Positions 24,180 through 29,739 of a DNA stretch of 29,739 nt are shown here, one piece after another (the first letter of the stretch is position 1; each line of letters opens with the position of its first letter). The notes beneath the pieces are model-generated. The model saw nothing but the letters and a program-made list of their open reading frames with translations. It did no database searches and was not told where the DNA came from. Source of the DNA: a virus; the IMG/VR virus record IMGVR_UViG_3300045999_012339, positions 1 to 29,739 of that record; one strand, written 5' to 3'. The position numbers and the translations under genes were made by a program.

Positions 24180-24186
24180 TATTTAT
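24179..24186 (+). promoter_or_regulatory. ATATTTAT motif, putative late promoter (14 bases from start)
   Basis: Octamer overlapping the stop of the nuclease gene, 14 bases before the ATG at 24201. It heads the unit with the kinase and the 1065-residue multi-enzyme protein. Confidence 0.45.
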
Positions 24187-24200
24187 CACAAATACTTGCT

Positions 24201-24962
24201 ATGAGGCTATTGTCTATTCTTTTAGAGGCTGTAACCAGTCCTAAAGCTATATTCTTGACTGGTCCTTCTGGAGCTGGTAAGACAACTTTACTTAAGCAGT
24301 TAAATCTTCAAGGATTTGAAACTATAAACGTTGATGATACTTATGAAGCCCTACTCAAAGCCTCAGGATTTGGAACAGATTTTAAAAAGTTTACTCCTGA
24401 TCAAATAGCACAAGCAGGTAAATTTATGAGTCAAGCCCGAACAGCTACCAAAGAAAAAGAAGCAGAAGTTATATCTAATGCTAAAAATATAATCATAGAC
24501 TCCCCAGGAGCTGCTTCTGGACCTTTATTAAAGAAAAAACAAGAACTTGAAGATTTAGGTTATGATACTTTTATGTTTATGGTTATTGTTCCTGTAATGA
24601 CTTCCTTAGATAGAAATTCTAAACGTGATAGGTCTTTACCTCCAAGTGCTGTTATAAAAAATTGGGAGGGAGTATTTAAAAATATACCTATTTATAAATC
24701 TGAATTTGGTCCAAATATGACTATTATTAATAATAGCCCTGAAGGAGAAAATTTTGAATTTGATCCTAATGAATACATAAAAAGATACATTGAAGGTGAA
24801 GATAAAGTAGTAGGTAAACCTAAAACTCCTGAGGAGATAGCTAAAAAAAAGAAAGATATGGATGAACTATTTAAAAATATCCAACAATTATTAAGTCAAA
24901 AAATTAAATTTGACCCCTTTCCCTCAGCTAAATCTAAATTAAATAAATTTTTAACTCAGTGA
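24201..24962 (+). CDS. P-loop kinase with capsid-targeting-like leader
   Basis: 253 residues. A 9-residue hydrophobic leader (MRLLSILLE) is followed by AVTSPK and then the P-loop domain: FLTGPSGAGKTTLLKQL (Walker A at 21-29), a strand with INVDD, and a Walker B-like IIIDSPGA. The segment RNSKRDRSLPPSAVIKNWEG gives a basic lid. The pattern is that of small AAA_33/zeta-toxin-type ATP kinases acting on a nucleotide or metabolite; the substrate is unknown. ILLE followed by Ala matches the gp21 prohead-protease pattern and nearly repeats the N-terminus of the 8796 protein, so the mature kinase may be a packaged, injected enzyme. The C-terminus is a charged helix. The stop overlaps the GTG of the next gene. 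Confidence 0.65.
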   Translation: MRLLSILLEAVTSPKAIFLTGPSGAGKTTLLKQLNLQGFETINVDDTYEALLKASGFGTDFKKFTPDQIAQAGKFMSQARTATKEKEAEVISNAKNIIIDSPGAASGPLLKKKQELEDLGYDTFMFMVIVPVMTSLDRNSKRDRSLPPSAVIKNWEGVFKNIPIYKSEFGPNMTIINNSPEGENFEFDPNEYIKRYIEGEDKVVGKPKTPEEIAKKKKDMDELFKNIQQLLSQKIKFDPFPSAKSKLNKFLTQ

Positions 24963-27900
24963 ATAGATTAGTTCAAGAATTAATTAGACCTTTTTTAAAT
25001 GAGGTTGATTCAAAATATGATGTTGTAATTTATGGAGGTGGATTTAAACCACCTACAAAGGGACACCTTAAAACAGCCTTAAGAGCATATCAAATACCAT
25101 CTAATGAACATCAAATTGTAATTGGAGCTGGAGTTAGAGACAACATAACATCAGAAGCCTCATTAAAAATTTGGCAATTATATCAAAATAAAGAAGGTTT
25201 ACCCCAAGATATTAAAATATTTCAAGCTCCTTCTCCTGTAAAATATGCTTTAGATTTAGCTAAAGAAAATCCTGATTTAAAAATTGCTTTTATAGCTGGT
25301 ATTAGAGACAATGATGATTTAGACAGTGCTGAAAAATTAAAAAAATCATTCGCCCCTTTAGGAATCCAGGTAGAAATAATTCAAGACGACTCAGCTGAAG
25401 TTAGTGGAACTAAAGTTAGAAGAGCTTTTTTACGTAAGGATAAAGATACTTTTTTATCTCTTATGCCTAAAAATTCTGGGGAAGAAGTTTGGAACATTTT
25501 AACTCGTTCTCTTATTCCTGAAATTCAAGAAGCTCAATCTAAAATGGGGTATAGAGCTGGTTTATTTAACCCATCACAACCTGCTGAACGTCTAAAAGAT
25601 AAAGGCATTGGTATTGTAAAATCTAAAGTTGGTCTTTTAGGTACTGGATATTATTTTATGGGTAGTTTAGAGGATGTTAAAAGACTACAGGACCAATTAG
25701 GATATGATACTATATCACAAATAGATCTATCTAAATATGATTTATTTAGACCGGATGATCCCACAGGATTTTACGAGAATATAAAAGCCACAACAGCATA
25801 TTTACATGGACTTAAACCTGAAGATCTACAGGATTCTGACGTGAAAAACAATATTGATGACGCGGTTGATGGGTTTTCAAGCTATTTAAACTTAAATAAA
25901 AAAGAAACATATAATATATTTAAAGATTATCTAAAAGATGTTTTTAAAAGAAATGATGGTGATTTATTAACAAATCGTTTGTTAAAAAATTATGATGGTA
26001 TTGATTTAACAGGTACTGAATATGATGATTTTGGGGCTGGTTCTTTAATCTTTAATGGAAAATTAAAAGATGGAACCCATTCAGAGTTAGAACCAATTGA
26101 AGAAAAAATTTATTTTAAACCTGAGCCTAATATAGGTTTAGATGATGTTGAATTTTTAGACCAATTTGCTGATTCTAAATTAGCCCCCTTAGATATAGAC
26201 CTATCAGGACAACACTTTATTGATAGGCTAAACGACCCTAGAAACAACCCAGAGATTGAAGTTGAAGAATTAGAAGATTTTTTTGATAAATTAGGTGATA
26301 AAAAAGATCAATTTATTGATTTGTTAAATAGCGATGGTGAAATTGTAGCTCAAGATAGACAAACTAACATTAATATTCCATTTATTAAAAAAACAAAGAA
26401 TAAAGCTGCGGCTAAAACTATAATGCGTAAAAGCATTTTTAAAACTTTAAATCCTGTCCTTTCTCTTCAAGAAGGTAGATATGATGCTGAAGTAACTACT
26501 CAATCTCGCTACATAGTTAACCAACTTAAAAATAATTTTGGGGTTAAATATGAAGAAGAAACTGGAGGTAATGTAGGAAATATTGAATATGATTTAACAT
26601 TTAAATTTAGACCTTCTAAAAAATTAGGTATTATTCCTTTTATAGTTGATGGAGAAGCTGACTATAACGCAGCTGAAATAAAAATCCAATACAATCCAGA
26701 ATCCTTTCCAAAAGAATATAATAACTTAATAGCTGAATTAAAAGAAACATTAAGACATGAGTTAGAACATATATCTCAATTTAATTTTGAAAAAGGAGTT
26801 GAAATAAAATATCAAGATGGAATGCCCTTAGCTCAATATTTAGTTCTTGACGCTGAAGTACCTGCGTTTGTTCAAGGTTTATATAAAAGAGCTAAAACTA
26901 AAAAAATACCTTTACAAGCAGCTATTGATGAATTTTTTGATGAGAGAAGTAATGAATTAACAGGCGAAGAAGAAGCCAGTGTTAGAAAAGTATGGGACAG
27001 ATGGATTCGTTTAAATTTACCCCAAATTAAATTAAATGAAGGTGTTAAAGACTTACGCCCTAGAATTGAAGCCATTATAAAAAAACACAACATCTCAGCT
27101 AAAGAATTAAAAGCTCAATTAAAAAAGGGTACAAAAGTAGAAAAAGAACATACTTCAAATCCAACAGTAGCTATGAAAATAGCGTTAGATCATCTTGAAG
27201 AAAATCCTAATTACTATGATGTTTTAGCTAAAGTAGGTTTAGAAGAAGAAGAGGGTAAAGCCGCTCCTTATGGATCAGGATATAAACCACTTGAAGAAGA
27301 ATTAAAACCCCTTATTTTAGACTTTACATCTTTTTTAGTTACTAATGGCATGAAACTTCATCCATTCCCTAAAATTGAATTCATTAGTAATGATGAAGAA
27401 AATGCTAAAGACCCCTTAGGCAAAACCGCTTACTACAACCCAGAAACAAAGTGTATAACTCTATATACCCTTAACAGACATCCTAAAGATATTTTAAGAA
27501 GTTATTCTCATGAGTTAGTCCACCATATGCAAAATATTGAAGATAGGCTTAAACCTATGACTACTGCTAATGTTTATGAGGATGAAGAGTTAGCTAATAT
27601 AGAAAAAGAAGCCCATGAATTAGGTAGTATGAACTTAAGAAAGTGGGAAGATTCAAAAAAAACTAACTTAAAAGAAGAAACAACTCCTGAATATAAGATT
27701 TACTCTGATATGGATGGAGTTATAACTGATTTTGATACTCAATTTAAAAAAATAGCAGGAATGCTTCCTGAAGAGTATGAAACTAAAAATGGAAAAGAGG
27801 CTTTTTGGGATTTAATAGGTAGCAAAGGAGTAGGATTTTGGGTTGGAATGCCTTGGATGCTTGATGGGGATGAATATTGGAGTTATATAGAAAAATATAG

Positions 27901-28156
27901 CCCTACAATCCTATCAGCTCCTTCCCGAGATGAATCTTCAAGACTAGGAAAAAGATTATGGATTAAAAAATACCTTCCCGGCACTAAACTTATCCTATCC
28001 CCAGCTAAACTTAAACAAAAGTACGCGGCTCCTAATCATATTTTAATAGATGATAAACCTTCTAATATAGAAGAATGGAGAAGTCAAGGTGGAATTGGTA
28101 TATTACATACATCTGCTGCTGATACAATTAGTCAACTTAAAGAATTAGGTTTATGA
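24959..28156 (+). CDS. Multi-enzyme protein, probable prohead-processed polyprotein
   Basis: 1065 residues, GTG start overlapping the previous stop. Domains in order: leader helix (1-15, ending FLNE); nucleotidyltransferase (about 20-185) with GGGFKPPTKGH (HxGH-like) and VSGTKVRR; a region (192-400) with GLLGTGYYFMGSLEDVKRL recalling ART/PARP folds; a phage domain with HFIDRLNDPRNN, INIPF and KTIMRKSIFKT (about 419-497); a zinc peptidase-like domain with RHELEHISQ (599-607) and a Glu in LDAEVPAF; a DUF5661-like segment (GTKVEKEHTSNPTVAMKIAL) followed by a second HExxH, SHELVHHMQ (850-858); and a C-terminal HAD nucleotidase (YSDMDGVITDFD; LIDDKPSN). Gp21-like sites fall between blocks: IQE191-A, LQE505-G, LNE694-G and LKE906-E. 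Substrates are unknown; processing and injection are inferred. Confidence 0.75.
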   Translation: MNRLVQELIRPFLNEVDSKYDVVIYGGGFKPPTKGHLKTALRAYQIPSNEHQIVIGAGVRDNITSEASLKIWQLYQNKEGLPQDIKIFQAPSPVKYALDLAKENPDLKIAFIAGIRDNDDLDSAEKLKKSFAPLGIQVEIIQDDSAEVSGTKVRRAFLRKDKDTFLSLMPKNSGEEVWNILTRSLIPEIQEAQSKMGYRAGLFNPSQPAERLKDKGIGIVKSKVGLLGTGYYFMGSLEDVKRLQDQLGYDTISQIDLSKYDLFRPDDPTGFYENIKATTAYLHGLKPEDLQDSDVKNNIDDAVDGFSSYLNLNKKETYNIFKDYLKDVFKRNDGDLLTNRLLKNYDGIDLTGTEYDDFGAGSLIFNGKLKDGTHSELEPIEEKIYFKPEPNIGLDDVEFLDQFADSKLAPLDIDLSGQHFIDRLNDPRNNPEIEVEELEDFFDKLGDKKDQFIDLLNSDGEIVAQDRQTNINIPFIKKTKNKAAAKTIMRKSIFKTLNPVLSLQEGRYDAEVTTQSRYIVNQLKNNFGVKYEEETGGNVGNIEYDLTFKFRPSKKLGIIPFIVDGEADYNAAEIKIQYNPESFPKEYNNLIAELKETLRHELEHISQFNFEKGVEIKYQDGMPLAQYLVLDAEVPAFVQGLYKRAKTKKIPLQAAIDEFFDERSNELTGEEEASVRKVWDRWIRLNLPQIKLNEGVKDLRPRIEAIIKKHNISAKELKAQLKKGTKVEKEHTSNPTVAMKIALDHLEENPNYYDVLAKVGLEEEEGKAAPYGSGYKPLEEELKPLILDFTSFLVTNGMKLHPFPKIEFISNDEENAKDPLGKTAYYNPETKCITLYTLNRHPKDILRSYSHELVHHMQNIEDRLKPMTTANVYEDEELANIEKEAHELGSMNLRKWEDSKKTNLKEETTPEYKIYSDMDGVITDFDTQFKKIAGMLPEEYETKNGKEAFWDLIGSKGVGFWVGMPWMLDGDEYWSYIEKYSPTILSAPSRDESSRLGKRLWIKKYLPGTKLILSPAKLKQKYAAPNHILIDDKPSNIEEWRSQGGIGILHTSAADTISQLKELGL

Positions 28157-28731
28157 AAAAAGATAATGTTTTAAAAAAAGAATTTCAAAGAAAAGATGTT
28201 GAACGTCTTCGTAATCTTGTAAAAGGTAAACATGGAGATAAAACCACATTAGGAATAGGTTACACTAAAAAACAAGAACATTACCATGAAGGAGATGTTT
28301 GGGAAGAAGATGGAAGAACATGGACTATTAAAAACGGTCTTAAACAAAATGTGACTAAATTAGATTCTTTTAAACAAATGGCTAATTTGCCTTTGTTTTG
28401 TCCTTCTTGTAATAAGTTAATGAAAAAACACCTTGATAAGAAAGTATATCCCGCTTATCAAAAATGTTTTGACTGTGTAGTAGATTTTGAAGCTGAATTA
28501 CAACGTCAAGGTAAATTAGAAGAATATCACAATAATCTCCATAACCAAAATATAGACAAAACTATAAAAGAATATAAAGCTTTTATGGAAGATCAATTGA
28601 ATAATGTTTCAAACCAAGGGTTTGTAACTGAAGCAGGTGATGTAGAAAAATGGGTTGGTGGTAATAACAAAGAAGAATTATTAAAAAATCTTCAAGAAGG
28701 TTTAGATTTTTTGGAAGGTTTGAAGAAATAG
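28153..28731 (+). CDS. Zinc-ribbon phage protein
   Basis: 192 residues. The centre has a four-cysteine zinc ribbon (C83-P-S-C86 and C105-F-D-C108). Before it lies a beta segment (HYHEGDVWEEDGRTWTIKNG) and after it a helical, charged part. The N-terminus (LKKEFQRKDVERLRNLVKG) is basic and may bind nucleic acid. The overall pattern looks like a conserved hypothetical of T4-like phages, and the zinc ribbon suggests DNA or RNA binding; no catalytic motif is seen. It overlaps the stop of the polyprotein gene by 4 bases (ATGA), so it belongs to the same coupled unit. Unlike its neighbours it has no L-x-E leader. Confidence 0.65.
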   Translation: MKKDNVLKKEFQRKDVERLRNLVKGKHGDKTTLGIGYTKKQEHYHEGDVWEEDGRTWTIKNGLKQNVTKLDSFKQMANLPLFCPSCNKLMKKHLDKKVYPAYQKCFDCVVDFEAELQRQGKLEEYHNNLHNQNIDKTIKEYKAFMEDQLNNVSNQGFVTEAGDVEKWVGGNNKEELLKNLQEGLDFLEGLKK

Positions 28732-28739
28732 ATATTTAT
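28732..28739 (+). promoter_or_regulatory. ATATTTAT motif, putative late promoter
   Basis: Octamer directly after the TAG stop at 28729-28731, ending 4 bases before the ATG at 28744. Confidence 0.5.
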
Positions 28740-28743
28740 CATC

Positions 28744-29130
28744 ATGGCGAGACGTAGTTTACGAGAAGTAATCAAATCTATTTTGGAGGAAAAAACCAAA
28801 CGTGATAGATGTCTCCGTATCGCTGACCGTAAATTTGACAAACCTTCAGCCTACAAATCAGGAGCAGTAGTTAGATGTCGTCAAGGTAAAATTTGGAAAG
28901 GTATCAATGAAGACGAATCATTACATAAATGGTTTAAGCGCCAAGGCCCATCAGGTAAAGAAGGTGGGTGGGTTGATTGTAATACCTGTCGTAAGGTAGA
29001 TGGTAAAACTAAATGTAAATCTTGCGGTAGAAAAGAAGGTGAAAAACGCTCTAAATATCCCTCATGTCGCCCTACTCCCGCTAAATGTAAAAAACCAGGT
29101 AAAGGTAAAACTTGGGGTAAAACAAAATAA
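28744..29130 (+). CDS. Cys-rich basic two-domain protein (DUF5872-like)
   Basis: 128 residues, strongly basic. The leader helix MARRSLREVIKSILEE contains I-L-E. Domain 1 (about 20-53) has DRCLRIADRKFDKPSAYKSG and VVRCRQGKIWKG, a pattern seen in several phage proteins. Domain 2 (57-128) has LHKWFKRQ, then GWVDCNTC, CKSCGRKEGEKRSKYPSC and RPTPAKCKKPGKGKTWGKTK, matching the DUF5872 family, with Cys pairs that can bind zinc. The two are joined by GINE-DESL, another I-x-E. The function of DUF5872 is unknown. Arginine codons are mostly CGT rather than the AGA of the tail genes, a sign of different origin or of high expression. The ATATTTAT motif 4 bases upstream marks it as late. Confidence 0.65.
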   Translation: MARRSLREVIKSILEEKTKRDRCLRIADRKFDKPSAYKSGAVVRCRQGKIWKGINEDESLHKWFKRQGPSGKEGGWVDCNTCRKVDGKTKCKSCGRKEGEKRSKYPSCRPTPAKCKKPGKGKTWGKTK

Positions 29131-29141
29131 AAAAATAAACT

Positions 29142-29507
29142 ATGGAAAATTGTAGTAAGCTTATATCTTATCTCTTACATTCAAAAAATCAAACCCACAT
29201 ATTTCATCTACAAACAACCTCCTATGCTGAACATATGGCTTTAGGAACTTTTTATGATGAAGTTACAGATTTGATAGATGGTTTAGTTGAATCCTACCAA
29301 GGTAAATATGGTATAATCAGAGGCTATTCAGCTTTTGGTTATAATGATTATACAGATAAAAATCAAACTATAACTTACTTAGATGGGATCTGTAAAACTA
29401 TTGAAACCTTAAGAGTAAACATGCCTGATTCATATCTTCAAAACCAGGTTGACACAATAATTGAACTAATTCAATCAACTTTATATAAATTAAAAAATTT
29501 AAACTAA
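29142..29507 (+). CDS. DUF5856-like helical protein
   Basis: 121 residues, all-helical. The segment HIFHLQTTSYAEHMALGTFY followed by DEVTDLIDGLVESYQGKYG (about residues 19-57) matches the DUF5856 pattern, with His, Glu and Asp spaced as in ferritin-like or Dps-like four-helix proteins. A metal-binding or DNA-protecting role is possible, but the family is uncharacterised. It follows the Cys-rich protein after 11 bases with an A-rich leader (AAAAAATAAACT), probably on the same transcript. Confidence 0.7.
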   Translation: MENCSKLISYLLHSKNQTHIFHLQTTSYAEHMALGTFYDEVTDLIDGLVESYQGKYGIIRGYSAFGYNDYTDKNQTITYLDGICKTIETLRVNMPDSYLQNQVDTIIELIQSTLYKLKNLN

Positions 29508-29514
29508 TATTTAT
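29507..29514 (+). promoter_or_regulatory. ATATTTAT motif, putative late promoter
   Basis: Octamer overlapping the TAA stop of the preceding gene and ending 4 bases before the ATG at 29519. Confidence 0.5.
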
Positions 29515-29518
29515 AGTC

Positions 29519-29692
29519 ATGAATACCCAAGAAATCTTTGAACAAATTGATTATCTTTACGAGTCCTTCAAATTAGAACATGCGGGTAACTCCAAGGCAG
29601 CCCACGGTAGAGCTAGAAAAGCACTAGGTGAGATTAAAAAGCTTGTTACAGAGTATAGAAAAGCCTCTATAACAGAAGATAAAACAAAATAA
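29519..29692 (+). CDS. Histone H1-like (Hc1-type) protein
   Basis: 57 residues. It begins with a helix (MNTQEIFEQIDYLYESFKLE), followed by the signature HAGNSKAAHGRARKALGEIK and KLVTEYRKAS, the pattern of short Hc1/H1-like histone proteins found in Bacteroidota and Chlamydiae. In the cellular family a similar helical hairpin with KAAGTRARKxLxEIK binds DNA. It is short, Lys/Arg-rich and ends in EDKTK without the long basic tail. The ATATTTAT motif 4 bases upstream suggests late expression, so it may help package or condense phage DNA in the head, or be carried in with it. A host-nucleoid role is the alternative. It is followed after 2 bases by another gene. Confidence 0.72.
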   Translation: MNTQEIFEQIDYLYESFKLEHAGNSKAAHGRARKALGEIKKLVTEYRKASITEDKTK

Positions 29693-29694
29693 CA

Positions 29695-29739
29695 ATGAAA
29701 AAATCCGAAGCTAAAAAACTTCTCAAAAAAGAAATCCTC
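29695..29739 (+). CDS. Start of a further gene (3' truncated)
   Basis: ATG two bases after the histone-like gene stop, open to the window edge. The 15 visible residues (MKKSEAKKLLKKEIL) form a very basic amphipathic helix similar in style to the leader helices at 8796 and 28744. No family can be assigned from this fragment. Confidence 0.45.
   Translation, partial: MKKSEAKKLLKKEIL

Noticed and set aside
24201-24962. Calling the kinase a zeta toxin
   Set aside because: The Walker A and basic lid fit a broad kinase group; no zeta-specific substrate pocket can be verified by eye and no epsilon-like antitoxin lies beside it.
25019-25525. Naming the nucleotidyltransferase domain as NMN adenylyltransferase or pantetheine-phosphate adenylyltransferase
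   Set aside because: The HxGH-like and ISSTxxR-like motifs define only the superfamily; the first His is replaced by Thr and substrate residues cannot be read.
1-29739. CRISPR arrays, insertion sequences, integrase or attachment sites
   Set aside because: No regularly spaced repeats, transposase, integrase or flanking direct repeats were seen.

Overview
The window is a 29.7 kb gene-dense, AT-rich segment of a T4-like myovirus genome. Every supported gene is on the + strand. The T4-type assignment rests on baseplate wedge proteins gp25 and gp6, a gp5-like OB-fold/beta-helix spike, a gp55-like late sigma factor and a gp61-like primase. The host is probably a member of the Bacteroidota. Three promoters have a TTGG-type -33 element 20 bases before a TAnnTTTA-type -7 element, close to the TTTG/TAnnTTTG pattern of that phylum. 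Start codons are preceded by A/T-rich sequence without Shine-Dalgarno motifs. The last complete gene encodes a small Bacteroidota/Chlamydia-type histone H1-like protein.

Layout. 1-1400: end of an upstream gene, a probable ADP-ribosyltransferase and a small beta-rich late protein. 1389-3200: early-type genes behind two Bacteroidota-like promoters (a DUF932 protein, small proteins, a lipoprotein), then tRNA-Ser(GCU) and an unusual tRNA-Leu(UAG). 3209-6484: HAD phosphatase, YkuK-like RNase H fold protein, unknown small proteins, HD phosphohydrolase, a one-pass membrane protein and gp55. 6504-22019: baseplate and tail module (spike, gp25, gp6, a DNRLRE-like protein, a 1380-residue tail protein, and five Ser/Gly/Thr-rich structural proteins). 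22016-24179: GIY-YIG-like protein, primase and PD-(D/E)XK nuclease. 24201-29739: a P-loop kinase, a 1065-residue multi-enzyme protein, a Zn-ribbon protein, a DUF5872-type Cys-rich protein, a DUF5856-type helical protein, the histone-like protein and the start of one more gene.

Two linked observations stand out. First, the octamer ATATTTAT lies just upstream of nine start codons, seven times exactly 4-5 bases away. All nine genes look late or virion-related, or are unknown, and the phage encodes a gp55-like late sigma. If the octamer is the late -10 box, late mRNAs would be nearly leaderless. Second, several proteins behind this octamer begin with a short amphipathic helix ending in a T4 prohead-protease-like site ([L/I]-x-E, then often A/G). 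In the 1065-residue protein similar sites fall between enzyme domains: nucleotidyltransferase, an ART-like/unknown region, two HExxH peptidase-like domains (the second next to DUF5661) and a HAD nucleotidase. The inference is a capsid-targeted polyprotein, cut in the prohead into separate enzymes that are injected with the DNA. There is no intergenic stretch longer than 300 bases.
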